A stretch of DNA of 64,000 nucleotides from Pyropia yezoensis (lineage: Eukaryota; Rhodophyta; Bangiophyceae; Bangiales; Bangiaceae), in the NCBI GenBank assembly GCA_009829735.1, contig CM020618.1:9887119-9951118 (forward strand). Reading direction: 5' to 3'. Both the position numbers and the translations under genes were made by a program. Position 1 is the stretch's first letter. Each line of letters opens with the position of its first letter. The notes below the pieces were generated by a model. The model had not been told where the DNA came from. It ran no database searches and was given only the letters and a program-made list of their open reading frames with translations. Shown in pieces: positions 1 through 9,793 of the stretch.

Positions 1-564
1 TGGGGGCTTGGCGATACCCCTTCGTCGGTGCTGCTGGTGGTGGACCTGCGGGGTGGGAATATCCTCAACTTTTCCGTCTCGGACCCAGTGCTACGGAAAC
101 TCCCCGACTCGTTTTGGGTGGAAACCACCAACCGGTACGGCAACCTCTTTTACGTGCGGGAGCACGGGCAGGATGGGGCCATCATCGCCGCTGTTGAGTC
201 TATCAAGACGTGCCTGACCCGCGAGGGCGTCTGCCGCGTGACGCCAGGCATTGGTGCTGACCAGCTGGCAGTGACGCTCGGCTGCTCAGCGGTGGGGGGG
301 GCGGTGGCGGGCGCCGCGTCACGGACGGGGGGCAAACGCTTCAATGGGCCCTGGGTGTTGTTGTTTGCGCCGCTTTGGGGCATTTTCTTCGTTTCGTTTG
401 GGGTGGGCACCGTTGCCGCTCGGGAGGGGCTGGCTAGCTTTGACGTTGGCAAGGAGGTGGCCGCGTTTGCCACAGCCGCAGCGGCTACCTGGTGGTGGGT
501 GCCCATTCGGTTTGGGGAGGGGGGCCAGGCGGCGCCGGAGCGGGGGGACGATGACCTGCTGTGA
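1..564 (+). CDS. C-terminal part of an unrecognised membrane protein (5' partial)
   Basis: The reading frame is open from the first base of the window and stops with TGA at 562-564, so about 187 C-terminal residues are visible and the start lies outside. The N-terminal part visible here looks globular and soluble (LVVDLRGGNILNFSV and VETTNRYGNLFYVREHG). It is followed by two hydrophobic stretches suitable for membrane helices, one around LAVTLGCSAVGGAVAG and one around GPWVLLFAPLWGIFFVSFG. A third weaker Ala/Trp-rich stretch comes before an acidic tail. I do not recognise the family. A plastid or other organelle membrane assembly factor would fit the shape but nothing proves it. The gene converges on the GPHR gene downstream. 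Confidence 0.6.
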   Translation, partial: WGLGDTPSSVLLVVDLRGGNILNFSVSDPVLRKLPDSFWVETTNRYGNLFYVREHGQDGAIIAAVESIKTCLTREGVCRVTPGIGADQLAVTLGCSAVGGAVAGAASRTGGKRFNGPWVLLFAPLWGIFFVSFGVGTVAAREGLASFDVGKEVAAFATAAAATWWWVPIRFGEGGQAAPERGDDDLL

Positions 565-874
565 GTGTTCGACCGACGTCAAATTGCGACAAAAGAGGGG
601 CATGTGGCGGAGGAAGAAATCCGTTCCTGCTTGTATTGGGAACGCCCTCGGGGGCGGTTCGCGTCCTCGGGGTGCAACGGTGCACATAAAATATGGGTCA
701 TCACGGGAACGCAGTCTGGGTGCAAACTGCACCAGAGTCGCGGGCGTAATTGAGTGACGCCGCAGCCGCTCGGGTGCTGCCATCGTGCAGGGTCCCCGCG
801 CTGCGCAGTCAGACGCGGCGCAACTCAACCGAAGAACCACCAGCGCCAATGGACATGAACTTTGCCAATGCCGC
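565..874. other. Convergent intergenic spacer
   Basis: This spacer separates the 3' ends of two convergent genes. I see no coding pattern, repeat or RNA gene in it. Confidence 0.5.
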
Positions 875-3344
875 TCAAGCGCCATGGCTGTTGCGCTCCG
901 CCCCTCGGCCGCGGCGCAGCTGCCGCCACCGACGGCCCGCCCAGGCGGGCAGCGCCCGTTCAACCCGCGAGCTCGCCACGTCCAGCCCCACTTGTAAATT
1001 GGACGCGACGCGCCGCCACACGCCGCCGCCGCCGCCCCGACCCGCTGCCGGCAGGCTGGCCACGTGCATAGGAGGCTCGGCGGGGGCAAGCCGCGTGACG
1101 GGTGACGGGCGCAGCAGGATGACGGCAGCAATGGCAGCCGACGAGAGGAAGATGGCGTCAAAGTAGCGCGAAAAGAACTCGTACTCAACTCGGCCGCCGC
1201 GCTGGAGCTCTGCGATAAGCGCACGAGAGCCGGGAGGGAGAAAGGGGCGAGCCAGCACCGTGGATGAAGTGATGTAGATGCCCATTAATTGGGCAAGAAA
1301 GACGGCAGCCTGCGAACAAGAGGAAGAAAAACGTATACAGTGGTACAAAGGACACGACACAGTGCACGGTCAGCCAGGCCAAAGGAAGGGAACACCAAAG
1401 CCAAGCACAAACAAAACATGTCAGTACCGGGAGGACCGGCAACAGACCCAAGGGGCCGCCGGATTCCTCCCCACGAAACCAGGCAGCAAGACCCCCTAGG
1501 AAACCTCCACAACCAGCTGGTCGCCAGGTGCATTCCGCCGGCTTGCCTAGTGCTCGCTCACGCAGTCGCTCCCAATTGCCTCACGGGATGGTGCCCACAC
1601 ACGTACACTACTGCTCAGAGCCTCGTTCGTCGATACGAGAGAAAAAATGGCCGTCACCCGCATCAGTGCTGCGCGCAAGTTGGCCGCCACCAGCGCCGAC
1701 GTGACGCCAAGAGTCACGTACTGCCCAACCGCGCTGCTCTCTGCGTCCACCCCCGCAAGGGCCATGGCGCGATGCACCCCACTGGGTGGCGCGCCGCCAG
1801 CCGTCACCACTTGCCCCGCCGCCGCGGCGGCGCGCACCACGTCCCCACCCCCACCCGCCGCGGACACCCCTCCTCCCAACGCGGCGCCGACGCCACGCCC
1901 AAGTACCTGACCGGCACGAGGGACTAGCCGTCGACCAAGCGCGCCCCCGACGTTAGCCACTGCCACGCCCATCCGTGCAGCGCACAAGAGGGCCATCGCT
2001 ACCCCAAGAGCGGTGCTGCACCGACCCAGGCGAGTGCGCGCAGCCACCTGTTCTGCCGCCACCGACGCGGCGGCATCGTACGCCAAAAAGGCCTTACGCG
2101 CGTGGCCCGCAGCGCGCGCTGAGGAAGCCGCGGCGTACGCGTTCGGTGATGACCTCACCGCTGTCGGCGATGGGGGGGGGAAGGGGGACACGCCCAATGG
2201 CCCGGCCGCGTAAGGCGACACAGCCAACCGAGGGGGCACTCCCGGCCGGGTCGGCCTCGTCCCCCCGCGGACGCTAATCGAAGGAGAGGAGTAGGCCGCG
2301 GCGAGCGAAGACGTCTCCGCGGTCCCTGTGCCTGCCGCACCAGCGGTGGTGCGGACAGGCCACCCCGCCGCGTGGCGGCCGAGCGCCTCGGCACGCTGCA
2401 CAGCCCGCACCTCGTCGTAAGCAGCCAGCATGCGGCGACGGCGAGCGGCAAGAACATCCCGCGGGACGGGTGGTCGAAGAACGGCGGCGAGGTAGGCGTG
2501 AGGCAGACTGACCGCCGTCACCCCCGACAAGACGGCGAGCATGGCGGTACCAATGACCAGCAGGCGGCTCATGACGCTCGCCATGCGGGTGGGCGATAGC
2601 AGCTCTGCGCCAAGCCCTGCCACGGCAGACAGCGTCAGGCCCGACGACCGGAGAGAGGCTGATACAGCAGCGGGCGAGAGGGTGGAGAGCGTGGTCAGGG
2701 GACGCGATGCAGCGGGCGGCAACGGATCACCCACCCGGTAAAAGGCGTACAAAAAGAGAGCTGTTGACACGAACGCCACGCGCGCCGAGTCGAAACGGGA
2801 AAAGTCCGCGTCAACCGCGATGTAATAGGCCTGAGCAAACGGCAGTACGACACAGCACAGCAGCAGGAGAACGGCACACGAGGCGTTCCAGTGCACCCGA
2901 CGGGTGGCCGAATGCATAATGGAGGCCACATCAAAGAGGATGAGCTCGATAAGGGACACAGACAGCGCAAAGGTCAGAGCAAAGAGGTGTCTGACTGCGG
3001 CACTGTGAACAAGACAAGGCCAAAAAAAAGAGGAAGGCAACTGTGTGCAGGTTCTGCACGACAACAGAGGACCGGTCAGCAGAAGGCACCAAGAGAGACT
3101 GGCTACCCGTATAGGCGTTCTAAAAACATACGCACAGCGGCTGTGAAGAGAGCTCAGCAGCAGGGCACGAGTAAAGGTGAACGGCCACAGGCAACCTGTA
3201 CCAGACAACGTACTGTCTGGGCTCTGACTCGCGGCACAAAAAGCGGCTGTAGAAGACTGTGCCCAACCGAAAGCTGGCCGAGAAGGCCGCCAGCGTGATA
3301 ACTGCGTCGCTGGCGGCCATGGCTAGAGGACCAGAGAGCGCCAT
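875..3344 (-). CDS. Golgi pH regulator / GPCR-type G protein (GPHR/GTG family)
   Basis: This is a multi-pass endomembrane protein. The family is described as an anion channel setting Golgi pH in animals and as GTG1/GTG2 in plants. Three exons join in frame: 3344-3214, 3002-1607 and 1309-875 (653 aa). Introns are 3213-3003 (211 bp, GTACGT...CAG, phase 2) and 1606-1310 (297 bp, GTACGT...CAG, phase 0). Family hallmarks include SVSLIELILFDV (human SCTLFELIIFEI), then FYRVGDPLP, SRLLVIGTAMLAVLSGV, and in the last exon VFLAQLMGIYITSS followed by FFSRYFDAIFLSSAA. The second join rebuilds the family alignment with no gap (SSS then AAVFLAQ). The loop between the N-terminal and C-terminal domains is expanded with Gly/Ala/Pro-rich sequence, and about 70 residues follow the last membrane helix. 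ATG at 3342-3344 has a good context (ATCATGG). Confidence 0.88.
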
Positions 3345-3776
3345 GATGGTGCTGCCGGGGGCGCCGTCAGGAGCAGCGAGGAAGACCGCCAGCGGCGCTG
3401 GGCGTCATACTGTGACGGTGCGCTCGGGACACGGGATTGAAGAGAACGCGTTCTTGAACGAGCCTGGCGGCGCTGCCGTTGTTTGTCGTGCCCGGTGTAG
3501 GAGGGAAGAGCAAGGTGATGTTGGGTGCACGACGCGGGGCAAGGTGCCGAGGTGCTGACATGCATAGCGCCCGCTGTGGCGACGGTGCTCCATCGACGCG
3601 CAATGATGAATACTTAACAACGTATACGTGGACTTCTACATAATTACCGTGCCGTTTTCAATACAGTGGAATCTAATCCACACGAAAAAGGCGACGTAGA
3701 CAAGAAACGAGGGGGGGAGTGTCACGCAGGTACCTCACTTGGACGGACGCTGGCAGAGCAGCGCACACCTCCCGCC
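3345..3776. other. Intergenic: GPHR upstream region and 3' flank of the lumen-protein gene
   Basis: The stretch is less GC-rich than the flanking genes. It should hold the GPHR promoter (minus strand). No defined site was recognised. Confidence 0.4.
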
Positions 3777-4561
3777 TCACTCCACCGCCTGTACAGCAGC
3801 CTCGACGGTCTCCTCAACTGGCGCCGGCGCTACCGTCGGGCCCTGCCCGCCACCCACTGACTCGGCTGTATCCGAGGCAAGACGCTTGAGCGCTTCCTCG
3901 GCCTTCTTGGCGTCCTCCCCAGCAGCCGCTAGAGCCGCCTTATCCGCTTCCTCTGCAGCCTTGGCCTTGGCCTCTGCGTTGGCAGCCCGCCGGGCAGCCA
4001 TGCGCTCCCGCATGTCGTCCACTTCCCGGTTGCCCATCTTCTCCGGTGTGATGGTCGCACTGGGGTCCTTCAGGTCAGGCTGCTCTCATCAGACGCGAGA
4101 AGATAGCGCAGCAGAGACAACCATACAACCCAGGCCGTAAAGGGCATGAAAAAAATGCAAAGCAACATGATGCAGAGCACAGCTCGTCTCAGCAAAGCAT
4201 CAGTACATTGGGAAAGAAAGAAGAAAGACCATCTACGCAACAACAACCCAGTCACAGCATAGCATGAAATCTTCCCAGCTGTGTAGACTCACGGGAGCGA
4301 CGCGGACGTCTTCCCACTTACAGTCTTCGCAGGCTTCTCCGCAACATCCTTCCCCCCAAACGGGTTGGGAATAGAAAAGGCCGACGCCGCTGGCACGCCC
4401 GACGCGCTCACCGCGGCCGAAACGCCCGCCACGGCTGCCAGGCGCAGGAAAGCCGCGCGGCTGACCGGCGCGTCGACGCCATCGCCGGCGCTCATACGCA
4501 CGCACGTAGCCGGGGGGTGCGCCCGTCGCAGCGATGGCAGGGCAGCTGGCACAAACGCCAT
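3777..4561 (-). CDS. Predicted thylakoid-lumen protein, charged coiled coil, unknown function
   Basis: Two exons, 4561-4322 and 4079-3777, encode 180 aa. The intron (4321-4080, 242 bp) begins GTAAGT, ends CAG and is phase 0. The N-terminus is a bipartite plastid signal: a Ser/Thr/Arg-rich transit peptide ending about CVRMSA, a common plastid cleavage context, then SRAAFLRLAAVAG and a hydrophobic core ending PAASA before FSIPNPFGG, an A-x-A lumenal cleavage site. The mature part is short. It has a proline-containing linker and a highly charged Ala/Lys/Glu/Arg helix (residues about 97-145) expected to form a coiled coil, then an acidic Pro/Val tail. I do not recognise the family. A small extrinsic or assembly protein of the photosynthetic membrane is one possibility but is unproved. 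ATG at 4559-4561 was chosen because the transit peptide starts there. Confidence 0.72.
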
Positions 4562-5112
4562 GGCTGTCGTGGAGGGTGAGGGAGAGGAAGAACCGACGAA
4601 AGAAGTGGGGAGAAAGGCGAGGTGGTCGGGAGGAAGGCTCAGCGTGGAACTCGACAGCGTGCCCAGCGGATGAGGAGGGCCCAAGAGTGTCTGGGAAGCA
4701 GGCGGCAGGTCGCGACAAGTGCGTACCAGCACGCTCCCGTCTAGCGATTGACTGGTCGCCCAGCACCGTCAGTCACGAACCGAACCGATGGGGCCCTGAT
4801 GAATCCATTCCCCAGGTCAGCGAGATGCGCACAACACGCTCTCACGAGACTGGCTGGGCACACCGAGATCGCTTTGATCCAGGGGAGACTGCTAGAAATA
4901 TCTTGTTGGAACCCGTTGGGCTGCACCCTGGGTGCAATCCCCCGTTCCTCGATTGCATGTACGGTATGAACGTAATTACAATAAACAGTACAGGAACCGT
5001 GCACATCAGGCGTTCTGTACAACCGCCTTCAGAGGCGTGTCTCGTGGGTAGTCGGTGCCATCCTCGCTAGACGGTTGCACTCTAAGACGGTTGCAATCGA
5101 CACACACGTCTC
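4562..5112. other. Intergenic: lumen-protein promoter and GCP2 3' flank
   Basis: About 550 bp between two minus-strand genes, relatively AT-richer towards 4850-5080. No gene or repeat recognised. Confidence 0.4.
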
Positions 5113-7832
5113 CTACCTTGCCCCCCCACCCGCCCGTCGCTGCCGTCGTGCCGCGGCGTACCAGCAGTTCCAGTCAAGTCGCTCACAGAGCTCGGCCAGC
5201 CGCGGGTCAGCCCGCCGGCGAGCGAGCCCGCCGAGGGCGTCGAGGAAGCGGCTGACGTTGGCGTCAAACGCCGCCTCAAACGCCGCCACCGCCCCAGCCC
5301 AGCCGTCGCGCTCCAGTCGACCGGCCACCGCCGCGTCCCCATTGTCTTCGTCTTCCCCGGCGGCGGTGGCGGCGGCGGCGGTCACCCCCGGAGGTCCCCC
5401 CCCACCGCCGTACGGCGGCAGAGCCCTCGCCTCCACGTACTCGGCAAAGATGACGGCGGTGCGGGTGGCGGCAAAGAGCGCCGACACGACCGGCGGGTGG
5501 CCAAGCACGCACCCCTCTGCGGCGGCGGCGGTAAACGCGCTGACCGCCGCGCGGCAGTCGTCGGGGGAGGCGGCGGCGGCGAGGCGAGCCTCCAGTGCCG
5601 CCCACGCCGGCTCAATGACGTCGGCCGCGGCGGCGGTGAGGAGGTCGGTCACAAAGTGAGCCATCCGCCACCGCAGCGCGGCGGCGCGTGCCAAATGCGG
5701 CCGCAGCGCGTCGTCAACCGACGACGATGGCAGCCGGTGCCCGCCGGTACGGGCGCCGAGCCCCCCCGGGTAGTGCCGGCGGTGGAGGTGGGCGCCCCGG
5801 ATCCACGCCGCGTCCAGGCTGCGCGCCGCCCGCTTGAGGTGTAGCAGGTAGCGGAAGAGCATCTGGAATTTGGTTCGCACGAGGGGCGTCAGCACCAACG
5901 ACGCGGGCCAGCTGCATGCCACGTCCACGGCAAACGCGTCCCAGGCGAGGAGGCCCCCGTCCGCATCAGGTGCGTCTGCGCCGGGCGACGAGCCGGGGGG
6001 GAGCGGGTCCCGCCCGCGCCGCGCCGACGCGAGCAGCGCGGGCGTTGCCACCCCGGGTGTCGGTGGTGGCGCGCGACCGCCGCCGCCGCCCCCGCCGCCA
6101 CCATCCCCGCCACCCGCCGTGGCGGGCGTCGCAGTGGCTCCGGGCGTGGCGGGTGGTAGCGCCGCCGCCACGGCACCGGCCGCGCCAGCCGCCGCGGCCG
6201 CGCTAGCGGCGGCTCCGCCCCAGGCGCCCCCGCCCCCACCCGCGGAAAAGGTGGCCAGCTGGGTGGCCAGGTGGAACTCGAGCAGCACCGCCCGGGGCTC
6301 CTCCCCCACCCCCCCTGTGCCGTCTGTCCCCCCGCCCGCGACGCGGAGGGAGAGGTCGAGGAGCGCCTGGAGGCGCCCCGCCGAGGCGGCGGTGCGGCGC
6401 TTGGCCAGCTCTCCGCCAGCCGCGTCAAGAAAGTGGGAGAGGTAGTTGCCCGACGCGAGCAGGTAGGTAGTCTTGAAGGCGCGCAGGCGGGCGGCGAGTG
6501 CCCCCGCCCCGAGCAGGTGACGCATGAGCGCGGCAGACGCGCCGGCCAGGCTGGACCGGATGACCACCGCCAAACGGCTGGTCACCTCTGCCTCCCCCAC
6601 CCGCCGGCCGCGGACGGCGGCTTGCACCGCCGCACGCGCGGCGGCCGCGTCAGCCTCACCCCATTCACCCGCACGGCGGCCGCCGCCGCGGCCGACACCG
6701 ACCCTACCACCCGCAGCCGCCCTGGCGCGGCTACGGGAGGAGACCACCGCGGCGGCGGCCGAGCCAGTAAGCCCCGAAGGGTCCCCCCCGGCGCCCGCCT
6801 GGCACTCGCGAAGCACTCGGAGGTACTTGCCCGCGGCCAGCGCCTGTGGGGCGGAGACGCCCACAAACGGGGGCACCAGCTCGGGCCGCAGGCCCAGCGC
6901 CTGCTGCCAGTAGCCGTCCGCGTCGGCGACGCCCCGGCCAGACGCGTAGGCCGGGTTGATGGAGACAAAGAACTCGTCGTGCGGGTCGTCCACGACGCCG
7001 GCACCCAGCCAGGTGGCCAGCGCCCGCACCGCGGGCGCGGCGGCCGCGTCTGCCAGGTAGGCCACCACCTCCCCAGCGGCAGCGTCGCCCGCCGTCGAAC
7101 GCCCCAGGGACTCGAGCGCACGGAGGAGCGCGCCGCCGCGGGCAACGGGGCGGCCACTGCCGCCACCGCCCGCAAGGACCACAACCCGCCGGAGGAGGGC
7201 CATAGACCGACCGGCGGGGCGGCAAAGGTAGACGAGGCGCTGCAGCGGCAGGCGACCGGCACGCACCTCCCCCTCCAGGCGGCCCACGAAGTCGACATAC
7301 TCGTCCAGGAGCCCTCGCAAGGCGCCCGCCAGTGCCTGCGCCACCCGCCCGCCGGCGGGGCCAGGCAGCCGGCACGCCTCCACCCACCCCCGCACCGCCA
7401 CAAAGTCCGACGCCAGCGGCAACAGGGAGGACGCTAGGCCCGCCACACCCGCGTCGGCGCCGGCGCCGCCCGAAAACGCAAACACCACTGGCGCGGGCGG
7501 CGGGGCGGGGGTGGTGGCCACCACCAGCCGGCCCGAAACACCCAGCAGAGCGTGCAGCAGGTCGTCTGCGGCGAGGAGGTCCTGCGTGGCGGGCGGGAAG
7601 GCCGCCAGGGGGGTCAACAGCCCAAACGCGCTGGGAGGGGGGGGGGGGGCGTCCCCGCCGTCACGGGGGGGGGGTGCCGTGCGGCCCGCTCGGGCAACAC
7701 CCCGTGCGTGAGGTACTTGCGGCGGGTATCCCAGGCAGCGTTCCCGCCGGCGGGGGGGCTTGAGGGGAGCTGGTGGGGTGGGTGCCGCGACGGACGAGCC
7801 GGGTCCCCATTGAGCGTGCTGGCCATGAGCAT
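5113..7832 (-). CDS. GCP2: Gamma-tubulin complex component 2 (GCP2), with an apparent poly-C frameshift near the start
   Basis: GCP2 is a core subunit of the gamma-tubulin small complex that nucleates microtubules. The main frame (about 7650 to stop at 5113) matches GCP2 of animals and plants in order: DLLHALLGVSGRLV, LQRLVYLCRPAGRSMALLRRV, DDPHDEFFVSINP, GKYLRVLREC, NYLSHFLDAAGGELAKRR, FQMLFRYLLHLKRAARSLDAAW, then the C-terminus ELCERLDWNCWY. A Gly/Ala/Pro-rich insert sits between the two conserved halves. The expected upstream element (AWDTRRKYLTHG, compare W...R..LTG in the family) lies in another frame. It becomes continuous only if the length of the C-run at about 7638-7650 (minus-strand C) changes by one or two bases, so I suspect a homopolymer error. 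A short unrecognised intron is the alternative. Candidate starts are ATG at 7830-7832 or 7824-7826. Confidence 0.85.
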
Positions 7833-8185
7833 CAACGGGGAGGAAGAAGTAGGGGGGAAATCAAGGGGGGGGGAAGGGGAGGGGAGGGAACGAGAGGGGG
7901 GCGGAGCAACAGGCGGTAGGGAACAAGCGGGGTGCAGCGGCTGCAAGCGATGGTCTGCAAGAGGAGTAGGCGCGCCGCCAATTCTCTCTCTTTTCCACCC
8001 CCTGGCGGACAAGCCCGGTAACTGGGCATTGCCCGGCTCGCTGGGGCGGGACTTGCGGACTTTGCGCTGGCGGGATCTTGGCGGGACAAGCGGCGGTGGG
8101 CGACGGGCGAGCCGTTTCTTCTGCGAGGGTGGCGGGCTGGCAAGGCCGTGCGGCCTTGCTGCCCTCCGTAGCTCCCCCGCGGCCT
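7833..8185. other. Intergenic: GCP2 upstream region
   Basis: The part next to GCP2 is a purine/pyrimidine-biased tract (GA-rich on plus, CT-rich on minus at about 7855-7900), like the pyrimidine-rich leaders of other genes here. No other feature was seen. Confidence 0.35.
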
Positions 8186-8211
8186 GCGCAGCACTGCTTA
8201 TCGCCTGTCAA
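8186..8211 (+). repeat. Left terminal inverted repeat of the 649-bp element
   Basis: This 26-bp end pairs with 8809-8834. The two mismatches are at repeat positions 9 and 18, counted from the inner end. Confidence 0.6.
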
Positions 8212-8808
8212 AATTTTCTTGCTTTTTTGGGAAATTCTCGAGCAAAAACCTGCATAAAACGTGCATCGACCCCCCCTCAAGGCATCATAGACACCGCTGT
8301 TACCCCCGTTTCTTGCTTTCTGCCCATAACAGCTCGGGCGATTGGTGGTCGCCACCTCCCTTGATATGACCGGAAGCGCTCGGGGCAGGAGAGCACTCTC
8401 GTGAAGCGCAAAGAAGCGACCGACCATCGCTACGCTTGGGAGCAATGTTTAAACAAACGCGTTTAAAAATCGCGCAATCTCTCGCACTGGTTAAGCAAAA
8501 ACCTGCGCGACGACAGCTTTCGAGGATCTGCACGGAAAAATCTCTCCGCCTTGCTCGACATCTACAACGTGAATTCTGACCAATGGAACGCTCCGTCCAG
8601 CAAACAGCAGCGCCACCGCTGTTGTCATTGGTTGACAGAACACCGACAGCGGCCGTCGTATAGGTCATCCTGGGGGAGATTCTTTGGCCTTAGCCCATCC
8701 CCTCGATCAGAAAAGCAAAGTTCTGCTCGAGCCGTTCATTTTCGTGCTCGAGCAGAGCAAGAATTTGCACAACGAAGCAAGAGATCTGGCCAAATTCGGG
8801 CTTGTATC

Positions 8809-8834
8809 TTGACAGGGGATAAGCATTGCTGCGC
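8809..8834 (-). repeat. Right terminal inverted repeat of the 649-bp element
   Basis: Inverted partner of 8186-8211. GC-rich DNA resumes immediately outside it. Confidence 0.6.
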
Positions 8835-9793
8835 TGCGGTCCGCCGCGCGCGCCTGGCCGTTTCCCCTTTTTGCGGCCGGCTGCGGCCGCCCACTCCCTC
8901 TGGGTGTCGGCGCCCGCCCGCCGCCCGAGAGCCCACCGGCCGCACGCTGCCCCCCCCCCCCCCGTTCTACTTAGGGGCCGCCCCTGCGAGCCGAGGCCGC
9001 CCCCCTTGTGGGCGGCAGCGTCCTTTTTTGGCTTGCCCCGCGCCCCTCTCCTCCCCGCGCAGGGTGGCGCGCTACCGGGTCGGGCGCCCTTTTTCCTGGC
9101 TTGTTTGGTGCTGGTCTCTCACCACTGCTTGGTTTGTTTTTCGTTGAGCCAACTCTTAGCTTAGTCATGCGATAAAGTCTGCGTTATTGGCATCCTGACC
9201 CCCCTCCAGCTAGTCACAGAGCACCGCAATACTGTAGGCGCCAAGGTGCGTGAGCTGCACCGAGCAATTGAACACGAACCGCAAGTCTGATGAATCCTGG
9301 TCCACGTGGTGAAAACACCGAAACGATTGAACGACAATCACCCCCAATCTTGCGAAAGTATCAAGCACCTCGTTGACGACGAGGCCTCGTCGCTGAACGG
9401 GGCTCGCCTTCAGAACCTCCGTCGACTGCTTTGTCGTTTGCTGCTGCGGCTGTCGCTGGGAGCGACAGCACCTCACCCCCCCTCCCCCTTTCGCGCGTGG
9501 CGACAGGTACACGTCCCTGTGAGGCCGCACAAGGAGAATCAACCAGAGGAGACGTATGCAGACAGGGCGCGCGGGGAACGAGAAAAGACAGCGCCTCATG
9601 AAACCCGTGCAATAGAACCCATTTTGTACAAACAAACGCGCAGGCACGCCCCCCATCCCCCACAATCAGCTTGCGGTGATCAGTCATCCGCGCGACCCCC
9701 GTCACCCCACCACGGCCCTCCAGCCGCTCGTGCACACTGCTCTTGCATCTGCCGCTGCGCGTCGGCCACTGGAAGGCGGACGCGCGACGCTGC
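8835..9793. other. Intergenic between the inverted-repeat element and the HEAT-repeat gene
   Basis: About 960 bp containing a C-run (about 8950-8964) and otherwise mixed sequence. Both strands have short open frames but no recognisable protein. Confidence 0.35.

Larger units (their letters stand above)
8186..8834. mobile_element. Non-autonomous DNA-transposon-like element with 26-bp terminal inverted repeats
   Basis: A 26-bp sequence at 8186-8211 (gcgcagcactgcttatcg...) recurs as an inverted copy at 8809-8834 with 24 of 26 positions matching. The 649-bp interior is clearly AT-richer than the surrounding DNA, contains no long open frame and carries a short internal direct repeat (agcaaaaacctgc near 8241 and 8495). 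The size, the inverted ends and the foreign base composition fit a MITE or a deleted DNA transposon. I found no convincing target-site duplication, so the superfamily is not assigned. Confidence 0.55.

Noticed and set aside
3003-3208. Hydrophobic N-terminal extension of the GPHR second exon reading upstream of 3002
   Set aside because: It is intron sequence. The true upstream exon (3344-3214) supplies the family segment ESEPR before AAVRHLFALTFALS.
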